This document shows positions 17,564 to 25,027 of a stretch of DNA of 64,000 nt, one piece after another (position 1 is the stretch's first letter; every line of letters begins with the position of its first letter). Position numbers and translations under genes: made by a program. This stretch comes from Oscillospiraceae bacterium (GTDB lineage Bacteria > Bacillota > Clostridia > Oscillospirales > SIG627), in assembly GCA_015064635.1 (NCBI GenBank), contig SVRV01000004.1, positions 1 through 64,000 of the forward strand. Reading direction: 5' to 3'. The notes under the pieces were generated by a model. It searched no databases and was not told where the DNA came from. It saw nothing but the letters and a program-made list of their open reading frames with translations.

Positions 17564-18786
17564 TGACATATATCGAATTTTTTGACAGAACGGCTACCGA
17601 GAATATATGTACAGCCCTGACGGGTAATCCCGATAGGGTGATTCTCGTGGGTAAGGAAAAAAGACTCATGGAAAAAGCCGCAGGCATCTATAAAAAGGTG
17701 CTGGAAGGCAGAGGATGTAAAACCGAATTTATAATAAAAAGCACAGACTCTACACGCCTTGAAGCGATAGTTGAGGCGTTTGAGGCAATTGTCCGTGAAA
17801 ACGACCGTTGCCTTTTCGACCTGACGGGCGGTGGAGACCTTTATCTTGTTGCCGCAGGAATAATTCGTGAAAGATATCCCGACAAGACAGAGCTTGTAAG
17901 GTTTGATATTCCGGGCGGTATTGCTATTGACTGCGATGGAAACGGCTATCCCGAATTTTCTCCTCTCCCCGAGCTGAGTGTTGACGAAAACATAACACTT
18001 TTCGGCGGAGAAATCAAATACGGAGAGGGTGCTACCAATAAATGGAGTTGCACCGAGGAGCTTTTCAGGGATATTGACACCTTGTGGGATATCAGCAAAA
18101 AGGACTTAAAGCGTTGGAACCGCCTTACGGGACTTTTTGATGCTACCGATAAGATATCGAGAGGCGAGGCAAGGCTTGAAAACGATGCCAATATTTCACT
18201 GCTTTCAACCTACACCGAAACACTTGTTACAAAGTCAAATTTTGACGTTGAAATTCTGGAGCGTCTCCGCAAGAGCGGGCTTATCAAGTCATGGGAATTC
18301 AACGGGAACAAATTCAGAGTTTCATATAAAAATCACGAAATAAAGAAATGTCTTACCAAAGCAGGTCAGGTGCTTGAGATGAAGGTTTTCTCCTCGGCGC
18401 TGAAAACTCTTGAGAAAGACGGAACTCTTACCTATAATGATGTAATGACCGGCGTTTGCATAGATTGGGACGGAGAGGAAAGAGGCTCGGATACTGAAAA
18501 CGAAGTAGATGTTATGATGATGCGCGGCGCGGTACCTGTTTTTGTTTCCTGCAAAAACGGCTTCGTGGAAACCGATGAGCTTTATAAGCTTAACACGGTT
18601 GCTCACCGTTTTGGTGGCAAATATGCGAGGAAAGCACTTGTTGCATCTTGGCTTGATTTGAATTCCTCTTTTGGAAAAACATTAAAACAGCGTGCCGACG
18701 AAATGAATATAAAGATTTTGGCAAGCGAAATTGTGGAAATGTCCGACGGAGAAATATGCAAAAGAATAAGAAGCTTTTGTAAATAA
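17560..18786 (+). CDS. Card1/Can2-like CARF-domain nuclease (DUF1887)
   Basis: The 408-residue protein pairs an N-terminal CARF-type Rossmann domain (about 1-150, with FDLTGGGDLYLVAAG at 86-100) with a C-terminal PD-(D/E)xK nuclease. Likely catalytic residues are Glu273 (GQVLEMKV), Asp317 in ENEVDVM and Lys332 in VSCKNG. Known Card1 and Can2 proteins are switched on by cyclic oligoadenylates from type III CRISPR complexes and cut DNA or RNA nonspecifically. Here no cas gene or CRISPR array lies within 64 kb. Its ATG overlaps the AEC stop by four bases, so it is cotranscribed with nadE. The ligand is unknown. Confidence 0.85.
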   Translation: MMTYIEFFDRTATENICTALTGNPDRVILVGKEKRLMEKAAGIYKKVLEGRGCKTEFIIKSTDSTRLEAIVEAFEAIVRENDRCLFDLTGGGDLYLVAAGIIRERYPDKTELVRFDIPGGIAIDCDGNGYPEFSPLPELSVDENITLFGGEIKYGEGATNKWSCTEELFRDIDTLWDISKKDLKRWNRLTGLFDATDKISRGEARLENDANISLLSTYTETLVTKSNFDVEILERLRKSGLIKSWEFNGNKFRVSYKNHEIKKCLTKAGQVLEMKVFSSALKTLEKDGTLTYNDVMTGVCIDWDGEERGSDTENEVDVMMMRGAVPVFVSCKNGFVETDELYKLNTVAHRFGGKYARKALVASWLDLNSSFGKTLKQRADEMNIKILASEIVEMSDGEICKRIRSFCK

Positions 18787-18809
18787 TAAACAAAAATACG
18801 GACAAACTA

Positions 18810-18838
18810 TTGACAGGCAAAATGTTTTGTGGTAATAT
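18810..18838 (+). promoter_or_regulatory. Sigma-A promoter of the aspS operon
   Basis: TTGACA (18810-18815), 17 bp, TAATAT (18833-18838). The predicted start near 18845 is where the T-box leader begins. Confidence 0.82.
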
Positions 18839-18844
18839 TAGTCT

Positions 18845-19092
18845 GTGAAAGTGGTTATGATGAAGAGAGTACCGTGAGAGACTGTTCAAAGAGAGTCGTT
18901 GCAGGTGAGAGAACGGCAGCAAGTCTTGTGGGAAAAACACTTCGGAGCCGGCGGAAGAAAGCCTTTTGGTGATTAGAACCGCACGTTTGTCGCGTAAAGA
19001 TAATTGAGTGGACTTATTTTTAAGTCAATTTGGGTGGTATCGCGGAAGTTGCCTTTCGTCCCATGTTATGGGGCGAAGGGCTTTTTGTTTTC
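18845..19092 (+). promoter_or_regulatory. T-box leader, probably tRNA-Asn responsive
   Basis: The RNA has the T-box sequence GGGTGGTATCGCGG (19032-19045) bounded by CAATTT/AAGTTG arms of the antiterminator, followed by a terminator. In stem I, GAAG/CTTC closes the base, GAGACT/AGTCTT the middle and GTCGTT/AACGGC the tip. The specifier loop region GTGGGAAAAACAC holds AAC (18936-18938) followed by A, the expected layout for an Asn specifier. No GAC or GAT sits in that loop. T-boxes bind uncharged tRNA and then let transcription continue. Asn fits the downstream Asn-tRNA genes. The T-box UGGU would pair the tRNA discriminator G only by wobble, a small doubt. Confidence 0.85.
19051..19087 (+). 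terminator. T-box regulated terminator
   Basis: GCCTTTCGTCCC and GGGGCGAAGGGC form a 12-bp stem with one G-U pair, followed by TTTTTGTTTT. Its 5' side competes with the antiterminator. Confidence 0.88.
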
Positions 19093-19206
19093 GCAATTTG
19101 TATTATGCAGTAAAAAGTGGAAAGCAAGAGGGAATTAGTGCGGTTAAAAATTTGTGGTGTCACTTATATAATCGTATACTTTTGTATTCAAAGTTTTTGA
19201 AGATTC

Positions 19207-19261
19207 CAAAGAAACTTTTTTTAAAAAGTTTCTTTTGGCAGGGTTTGGGACGGAGTCCCTT
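19207..19261 (+). repeat. Double-hairpin cassette, copy 1
   Basis: A long A/T stem (CCAAAGAAACTTTTT with its near-perfect complement) is followed by CAGG and a small hairpin GGGAC-GGA-GTCCC (19248-19260). The same order, long T/A stem, CAGG, GGAC-RGA-GTCC, recurs at 27990-28042. It sits between the T-box terminator and aspS. Function unknown; possibly a mobile hairpin family. Confidence 0.6.
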
Positions 19262-19296
19262 AACAATAAAAAAATAATAAGTTGGAGGTAAAACCA

Positions 19297-21027
19297 ATGT
19301 TAAGAACACATAACTGTAATGAATTGAACAATGAACATATCGGTGGGAAGGTGACTCTTGCCGGTTGGATTGAAACCGTAAGAGACCATGGAGGCGTACT
19401 TTTTGTTGACCTTCGTGACCACTACGGCGTAACACAGATAGTATTTTCCGACGATAAAATGCTTCACGGAATTGCAAAGGAAACCGTTGTCCTCATCGAG
19501 GGTACAGTTACCGAGCGTGATGCGGAAACCGTTAACCCCAAGCTTGCAACAGGTACAGTTGAAGTAAAGGCTGAAAAGATAGAGGTTCTCGGCCCTTGTC
19601 AGCTTGGTCTCCCCTTCGAAATCGAGTCATCCGACCAGACAAGAGAGGAAGTAAGACTCAAGTACCGTTATCTTGACTTGAGAAACAGAAAGCTTCACGA
19701 TAACATCGTGCTTCGTTCCAAGATTTTAAGCTATCTCCGTTCACAGATGGAAGCTCTCGGATTCCTTGAAATTCAGACTCCCATCCTTACAGCATCCTCT
19801 CCCGAGGGTGCACGTGACTACCTTGTTCCCAGCCGTAAGCACAAGGGCAAATTCTATGCTCTTCCTCAGGCTCCCCAGCAGTTCAAGCAGCTTCTCATGG
19901 CTTCGGGATTTGACAGATATTTCCAGATTGCACCCTGCTTCAGAGACGAGGATGCACGTCAGGACCGTTCTCCCGGAGAATTTTATCAGCTTGATTTTGA
20001 AATGTCCTTTGCAACACAGGAGGACGTATTCGAGGTAGCTGAAACAGTTGTTTACAACACCTTCAAGGAGTTCAGCAACAAGGAAGTTTCAAAGCCTCCC
20101 TTCCGCAGAATCACATTTGCAGATTCAATGCTCAAGTACGGTACAGATAAGCCCGACCTCAGAAACCCCCTCATCATTGAAGACCTTACAGACTTCTTTG
20201 CGGGAGTTGACTTCCCTCTCTTCAAGGGTAAGCCCGTAAGAGGTATTGTTGCCGACTGTGCAGGAAAATCCAAGAAGTTCTTTGAGGAGTCTCTCAAGTT
20301 TGCCATGAGCATCGGTATGAAGGGCCTTGGATATCTTACTCTCAATGTCGGCGAGTACAAGGGTCCCATCGCTAAGTTCCTTTCCGAGGAGCAGAGAGCA
20401 GACCTTACAGCAAGAGTAGGCATCAAGGAAGGTGAGACAGTATTCTTCATTTGCGACGCAATAAACGTTGTAAACCGTGAAGCGGGCGAGATAAGAACAT
20501 GGCTTGGTCAGGAGCTTGACATTATAAACAAGGACAAGTTTGAGTTCTGCTTCATTGTTGACTTCCCCATGTACGAGCTCAATCCCGAAACAAACAAGAT
20601 AGACTTTACACACAACCCCTTCTCAATGCCCCAGGGCGGTATGGACGCACTTCTTAACAAGGATCCCCTTGAAATCTTCGCTTACCAGTACGATATCGTA
20701 TGTAACGGCGTTGAACTTTCATCGGGCGCTGTAAGAAACCATAACCCCGAGATTATGAGAAAGGCGTTTGAAATAGCAGGCTACGGAGAAGAAGACCTCA
20801 AGGCTAAATTCGGCGCTCTTTACACAGCATTTGCCTTCGGTGCACCTCCTCACGCAGGTATGGCACCCGGCGTTGACAGAATGATAATGCTCATTGCCGA
20901 GGAGGAGACCATCCGTGACGTTATTGCATTCCCGCTTAACGGAAACGCTCAGGACCTTATGATGGGAGCACCCGGTGAAGTAACCGAGCAGCAGCTCAGA
21001 GAAGTACACATCAAGGTAAGAGACTGA
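19297..21027 (+). CDS. aspS: Aspartyl-tRNA synthetase, probably non-discriminating
   Basis: The 576-residue class II synthetase has the bacterial layout: OB-fold anticodon domain (1-110), catalytic core with motif 2 FRDEDARQDRSPGEF, an inserted GAD domain (about 280-410) and motif 3 GVDRMIM. It charges tRNA-Asp. The stretch VRDHGG has His where discriminating enzymes such as that of E. coli have Leu (RRDLGG), a feature reported for enzymes that also charge tRNA-Asn with Asp. With gatCAB next to it, that is its likely role. TTGGAGGT precedes the ATG. It heads the T-box operon. Confidence 0.95.
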   Translation: MLRTHNCNELNNEHIGGKVTLAGWIETVRDHGGVLFVDLRDHYGVTQIVFSDDKMLHGIAKETVVLIEGTVTERDAETVNPKLATGTVEVKAEKIEVLGPCQLGLPFEIESSDQTREEVRLKYRYLDLRNRKLHDNIVLRSKILSYLRSQMEALGFLEIQTPILTASSPEGARDYLVPSRKHKGKFYALPQAPQQFKQLLMASGFDRYFQIAPCFRDEDARQDRSPGEFYQLDFEMSFATQEDVFEVAETVVYNTFKEFSNKEVSKPPFRRITFADSMLKYGTDKPDLRNPLIIEDLTDFFAGVDFPLFKGKPVRGIVADCAGKSKKFFEESLKFAMSIGMKGLGYLTLNVGEYKGPIAKFLSEEQRADLTARVGIKEGETVFFICDAINVVNREAGEIRTWLGQELDIINKDKFEFCFIVDFPMYELNPETNKIDFTHNPFSMPQGGMDALLNKDPLEIFAYQYDIVCNGVELSSGAVRNHNPEIMRKAFEIAGYGEEDLKAKFGALYTAFAFGAPPHAGMAPGVDRMIMLIAEEETIRDVIAFPLNGNAQDLMMGAPGEVTEQQLREVHIKVRD

Positions 21028-21070
21028 ACAAACTAAATTAGTTTATATCCTTTTGAAAGGAAGCGATGAT

Positions 21071-21352
21071 ATGGATATAAAAGTTTTAAAAAGGCTTGAA
21101 AAGCTTAACCAGCTTCAGCTTACAGAGGAACAGGAGACCGCTTTCCTCGAATTTTGGGCAAAGCAGGCAAAGGAAGCCGATGCTATGTCTGAGATTGACA
21201 CCGAAAATGTTGAAAGAATGGTACACGTGATGCCCATTATGACGGTAGTTCGTGAGGATAAGGTAATTAAGAATTTCACAAGAGACGAGCTCCAGCAGTC
21301 AGCCCCTGAGACAAACGACGGCTACTGGCAGGTTCCCCGTCTTGTAGAGTAA
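21071..21352 (+). CDS. gatC: Asp-tRNA(Asn)/Glu-tRNA(Gln) amidotransferase subunit C
   Basis: The 93-residue protein matches GatC: VLKRLEKLNQLQLTEEQ at the start, DTENVERM in the middle and RDELQQSAPETNDGYWQVPR at the end, the part that wraps around GatA and GatB. It stabilises the amidotransferase. The ATG follows AAAGGAAG; gatA begins 13 bases after its stop. GatA-interacting sequence is conserved even though GatA itself is degenerate here. Confidence 0.9.
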   Translation: MDIKVLKRLEKLNQLQLTEEQETAFLEFWAKQAKEADAMSEIDTENVERMVHVMPIMTVVREDKVIKNFTRDELQQSAPETNDGYWQVPRLVE

Positions 21353-21365
21353 GGAGGAAGGCAGA

Positions 21366-22517
21366 ATGTATCTTGTAAAAAAAGATGTGACAGCGAAGAA
21401 AGCTGTTGTCCTTGATGATATGATACTTACAAAGGATATGCCTACCACCGCAGGCTCAAAAATGCTTGAAGGATATATGAGTCTTTTTGATGCAACAGTG
21501 GTTGAAAAGCTTGGTGTGGCAGGCTTTGAGGTTGCAGGCAAGGCAAATGTGGGCGAATTTGCAATAGACGTTATGGGCGAGACCTCTCACTTCGGTGCGA
21601 CAAAGGACGAAAAGGGCAACCTTTCCCTTGCTTCTGCCGAGATAGTGAAGGGCGGAGACGTGAAGGCGGCAATTCAGCTCGATGTAAACGGCTCACCCCG
21701 TCGTGCGGCAGCAGTGAACGGACTTGTGTTCGTAAAGCCCACCTACGGTACAGTTTCAAGATTCGGTATCGTTCCCGTTGCGTGCTCGGGTGAATGCGTA
21801 GGCGTTATGGCAAAGACCGCTGAGGATTGCGAGGCGGTGCTTGATGCAATTTCAGGCTACGATGCAAAGGACGGCACAAGCCTTCCCGAAGATATGATTG
21901 AAGAGGCAGAGGCTATAAAGAAGGTTGCGGTTGTAACAGCCTTCGACGGAAGCATTGATGCCGATGTTAAGGCTGATATTGAGGCTTTTGTAAAAGAGCT
22001 TGAAGCCAAGGGCGTTGAGGTAGTGAAGGTTGACGGTACAGGACTTCTTGCGGCAAAGACTGCATGGAATATCCTTATGTCAGCAGAGCTTTGCAACAAT
22101 GTTTCAAAATATGACGGCGTAAAGTACGGCTACCGTAGTGCAAATTACACCACAATAGACGAGCTTTATACAAACAGCCGTACAGAGAGCTTTGGAGACC
22201 TTCTCAAGACAGCAATTCTCTTCGGCTCGGAAACTCTTTCGGATGAAAACTATATGAAGATGTATGACAAGTCCATGAGAGTGCGCCGTGTTACGGTTGA
22301 TTATTTTGATTCTCTCTTTGAGGATGTGGATGCAGTGCTTATGCCCGCAACTTCAAAGAAGGCATATACCGAAGATGATGTCAAGGGTATGGCATACGAA
22401 GAAAATATATATACAGCACCTGCAAGCATTACGGGACTTCCCGCAGTGGTTGCAAAGGGTGTACAGCTCGTGGGCAGTGTATTCTCCGAGAAGGCTCTGC
22501 TTGAGCTTGTGAAGTAA
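21366..22517 (+). CDS. GatA-like amidase-family protein lacking catalytic triad residues
   Basis: The 383-residue protein is GatA-like throughout (TTAGSKMLEGY, DATVVEKL, VKPTYGTVSRFGIV, KVRRVTVDYF-like end) but about 100 residues shorter than GatA. In GatA a Ser-cisSer-Lys triad (K79, S154, S178 in S. aureus) frees ammonia from Gln. Aligned by eye, the Lys of IKDN becomes Leu16 (VVLDDM). The GGSSGGS loop with the cis-Ser is replaced by NLSLAS, putting Leu86 at that position, and only the nucleophile survives as Ser110 in DVNGSPR. The N-terminal ~65 residues are missing. It keeps reading frame, ribosome site (AAGGAGGAAGG) and place, so it is probably a scaffold without amidase activity. Confidence 0.85.
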   Translation: MYLVKKDVTAKKAVVLDDMILTKDMPTTAGSKMLEGYMSLFDATVVEKLGVAGFEVAGKANVGEFAIDVMGETSHFGATKDEKGNLSLASAEIVKGGDVKAAIQLDVNGSPRRAAAVNGLVFVKPTYGTVSRFGIVPVACSGECVGVMAKTAEDCEAVLDAISGYDAKDGTSLPEDMIEEAEAIKKVAVVTAFDGSIDADVKADIEAFVKELEAKGVEVVKVDGTGLLAAKTAWNILMSAELCNNVSKYDGVKYGYRSANYTTIDELYTNSRTESFGDLLKTAILFGSETLSDENYMKMYDKSMRVRRVTVDYFDSLFEDVDAVLMPATSKKAYTEDDVKGMAYEENIYTAPASITGLPAVVAKGVQLVGSVFSEKALLELVK

Positions 22518-22530
22518 GGGGGTAAATGAC

Positions 22531-23967
22531 ATGAAATACGAAACAGTCATCGGACTTGAAGTTCACGTTGAGCTTGCCACAGAGTCCAAGATATTCTGTT
22601 CATGCTCCGCAAAGTTCGGAGGAGAGCAGAACGACCATGTTTGCCCCGCATGCTGCGGAATGCCCGGTATGCTCCCCATTGTTAACAAAAAGGTTGTTGA
22701 CCTTGGTATGACAGCGGGTATGATGCTGAACTGTGACATCAACCGCACCACTACCTTCGACAAGAAGAGCTATTACTACCCCGACCTTCCCAACGCTTAT
22801 CAGACCACACAGTGGTTTGCTCCCGTTGCGGTTAACGGTACTGTGGAGATAGAGACCTCCAAGGGTAAGAAGAGCGTTCGTATCAAGCAGATACACATGG
22901 AGGAGGACGCAGGTAAGCTTGTCCATGACGATTGGACAGATACCACACTTGTTGACTTCAACAGAACAAGTGTTCCCCTTATTGAAATAGTAAGCCAGCC
23001 CGACCTTTCAAGTGCCGAGGAGGTTATTGCATATCTGGAAAGACTTCGTTCACTTCTCAGATTCGCCAAGGTTTCCGACTGCCGTATGGAGCAGGGCTCA
23101 ATGCGTTGCGACGTTAACCTTTCTGTTCGTCCCGAAGGAAGCGATAAGCTGGGTGTTCGAACAGAAATGAAGAACATGAACTCTCTCACCGCTATTACCC
23201 GTGCAATTGAGTACGAGGTAGCACGCCATATAGATGCGATAGAGAATGGAACAGAGGAGCTCGTTCAGGAGACACGCCGTTGGGACGACGTAAAGGGTAA
23301 GAGCTATGCAATGAGAAACAAGGAAACGGCGGGCGACTACCGTTATTTCCCCGACCCCAACGTAATGCCCGTTGTAATTGACGATGAATGGTTTGATTCT
23401 ATCAAGGCTTCTCTTCCCGAGTTCCCCGAAATTAAGCGTGCAAGATATATCGACGAGCTTGGACTTGGCGAATATGATGCCAACCTTCTTGTTGAAAGCC
23501 GCGCCTTCTGTGATTGCTTCGAGGGAGCATATGCTGTTTGCAAAAACGCAAAGGAAGCCGCAAACTACCTTATTTCCGATATTATGAACCTTCTCAACAA
23601 GAAGCAGATGACAGTTGATATGCTTACTCTTGACGGAAAGAGCCTCGGTGAGCTTATTAACCTTGTAACAGAGGGTAAGGTAAGCCGTCCCAACGCCAAG
23701 AAGATTCTTGCGGTTATGTTTGACGAGGGCGTTAACCCCGCAGAATACGCCGAAAAGGAAGGCTTTATCGTATCTAACGATACAGGTAAGATAGAAGAAG
23801 TAATTGCTGCCGCTATTGCCTCCGATCCCAAGGCTGTTGCCGACTTCAAGGGCGGTAAGGAAAAGGCGCTTATGGCACTCTTTGGTAAGTGTATGAAGGA
23901 ATTAAAGGGTAACTGTGACCCCCAGACACTCCGTGAAATGCTTATTGATGCGGTGAACAAGCAGTGA
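22531..23967 (+). CDS. gatB: Asp-tRNA(Asn)/Glu-tRNA(Gln) amidotransferase subunit B
   Basis: The 478-residue protein has full GatB length. It starts YETVIGLEVHVELAT, has the zinc-site cysteines FCSCSAKF and CPACCGMPG, the kinase-like core HMEEDAGKL and RTEMKNMNS, and a C-terminal YqeY-like tail. GatB activates Asp- or Glu-tRNA with ATP and adds ammonia delivered by a partner. All landmarks look intact, unlike its GatA neighbour. Its TGA overlaps the GTG start of the asparaginase (GTGA), giving tight coupling with that gene. Confidence 0.95.
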   Translation: MKYETVIGLEVHVELATESKIFCSCSAKFGGEQNDHVCPACCGMPGMLPIVNKKVVDLGMTAGMMLNCDINRTTTFDKKSYYYPDLPNAYQTTQWFAPVAVNGTVEIETSKGKKSVRIKQIHMEEDAGKLVHDDWTDTTLVDFNRTSVPLIEIVSQPDLSSAEEVIAYLERLRSLLRFAKVSDCRMEQGSMRCDVNLSVRPEGSDKLGVRTEMKNMNSLTAITRAIEYEVARHIDAIENGTEELVQETRRWDDVKGKSYAMRNKETAGDYRYFPDPNVMPVVIDDEWFDSIKASLPEFPEIKRARYIDELGLGEYDANLLVESRAFCDCFEGAYAVCKNAKEAANYLISDIMNLLNKKQMTVDMLTLDGKSLGELINLVTEGKVSRPNAKKILAVMFDEGVNPAEYAEKEGFIVSNDTGKIEEVIAAAIASDPKAVADFKGGKEKALMALFGKCMKELKGNCDPQTLREMLIDAVNKQ

Positions 23968-24953
23968 AAAACATTCTGATTATATCAACGGGCGGTACAA
24001 TCTGTTCAAAGGTCATAGACGGTTGCAGAAGACTCGCTCCCGATGTGTCGGAATCTACCGTAGTTGAAAATTTCTATAAGAATTCAAAATATGCCTCTCG
24101 TTTGGGAGGCATATTTGAAAATTCGGACTTTCCGACAAAAACCCTCAGCGAAAATATGACATTTTCAAAGCTTGAGAGCCTTTTATCTCATATAAACGGC
24201 TTTGACTTGGAAAAATATTCGGGTGTTATTATACTTCACGGCACGGACACTCTGGCATATACAGCCGCTCTTTTGTCGCTGGTGTTTTCCTATACTCCCG
24301 TACCCATTATGCTGGTGTCGGGGGATGCGCCTCCCGATATGGAGATAAGCAACGCAAATGCCAACTTTGAAAAGGCTGTGGAGTGTATTGTGGAGGGAAT
24401 TTCGCCAAACGTATATGTCCCATACAGAAACTCGGACGGTAAAATGACTTTGCATCTTGCATCCCGTCTTATGCAATGCCCGAGCTTTTCCTCTGACTTC
24501 CGAAGCGTAGGGGCGTGTGTGGATTTTGAGAAGATTTCAAGGGAACGAAGGTCTTTGCCTTTTGATGTAAAAGAATTCGACTCGTCTGTTATGCTGATAC
24601 AGCCTTATGTTAATCTGGATTACTCAAGGGTAGACCTTGACGGAGTGACGGCTGTTGCTCACGGCACTTATCATTCGGGCACATTTTGCACCGAGGGCGG
24701 AAAATATTCTGTCATAACCCTTGCCGAAAATTGCAAGGAGCATGACATTCCGCTTTTTGTTGCTCCCTGTACCCTTGGTGAAGACCAGTACGAATCGGTT
24801 TATAATGCACTTGACTGTGCAGAGATCATCCCTGTGTCAATGACACTTGAGATGCTCTATATCAAGCTGACTCTTGCCGTATCCGCAGGGCTTCACGGCG
24901 AGGAAATAAAAAAATTTGTTCTCACTCCCTTTAATTCGGAAATGGTGTCATAA
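23964..24953 (+). CDS. L-asparaginase-family amidohydrolase, GatD-like candidate
   Basis: The 329-residue protein starts with GTG overlapping the gatB stop. It has asparaginase motifs: IISTGGTI (Thr9), SENMT, and HGTDTLAYTA with the Thr94-Asp95 pair. The position of the catalytic Lys seems to hold Arg168 (LHLASR), though a Lys at 160 is close, so activity needs checking. Asparaginases release ammonia from Asn or Gln; archaeal GatD is a family member that feeds ammonia to GatE, a GatB homologue. Coupling to gatB beside a degenerate GatA suggests a similar task. A plain catabolic asparaginase is the alternative. No signal peptide, so it is cytoplasmic. Confidence 0.82.
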   Translation: MKNILIISTGGTICSKVIDGCRRLAPDVSESTVVENFYKNSKYASRLGGIFENSDFPTKTLSENMTFSKLESLLSHINGFDLEKYSGVIILHGTDTLAYTAALLSLVFSYTPVPIMLVSGDAPPDMEISNANANFEKAVECIVEGISPNVYVPYRNSDGKMTLHLASRLMQCPSFSSDFRSVGACVDFEKISRERRSLPFDVKEFDSSVMLIQPYVNLDYSRVDLDGVTAVAHGTYHSGTFCTEGGKYSVITLAENCKEHDIPLFVAPCTLGEDQYESVYNALDCAEIIPVSMTLEMLYIKLTLAVSAGLHGEEIKKFVLTPFNSEMVS

Positions 24954-24957
24954 TATA

Positions 24958-25016
24958 TTGACAAGATTTTTTTTGACGTGTATAATGTGGTTACAAAAGT
25001 AGCCACATTATTTTTT
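24958..25016 (+). promoter_or_regulatory. Consensus promoter overlapping a terminator
   Basis: TTGACA (24958-24963), 17 bp, TATAAT (24981-24986) is a perfect promoter for the gene at 25028. AATGTGGTTAC and GTAGCCACATT (24984-25009, loop AAAA) form an 11-bp stem followed by ATTTTTT, a terminator for transcripts arriving from the aspS operon. Transcripts starting at the promoter (near 24992) lack most of the left arm and should escape it. Confidence 0.75.
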
Positions 25017-25027
25017 CGGAGGCAGAT

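Noticed and set aside
21366-22517. Treating the gatA-like gene as a pseudogene
   Set aside because: The frame is intact over 383 codons, has a strong ribosome site and keeps conserved structural motifs; the loss is confined to catalytic parts.
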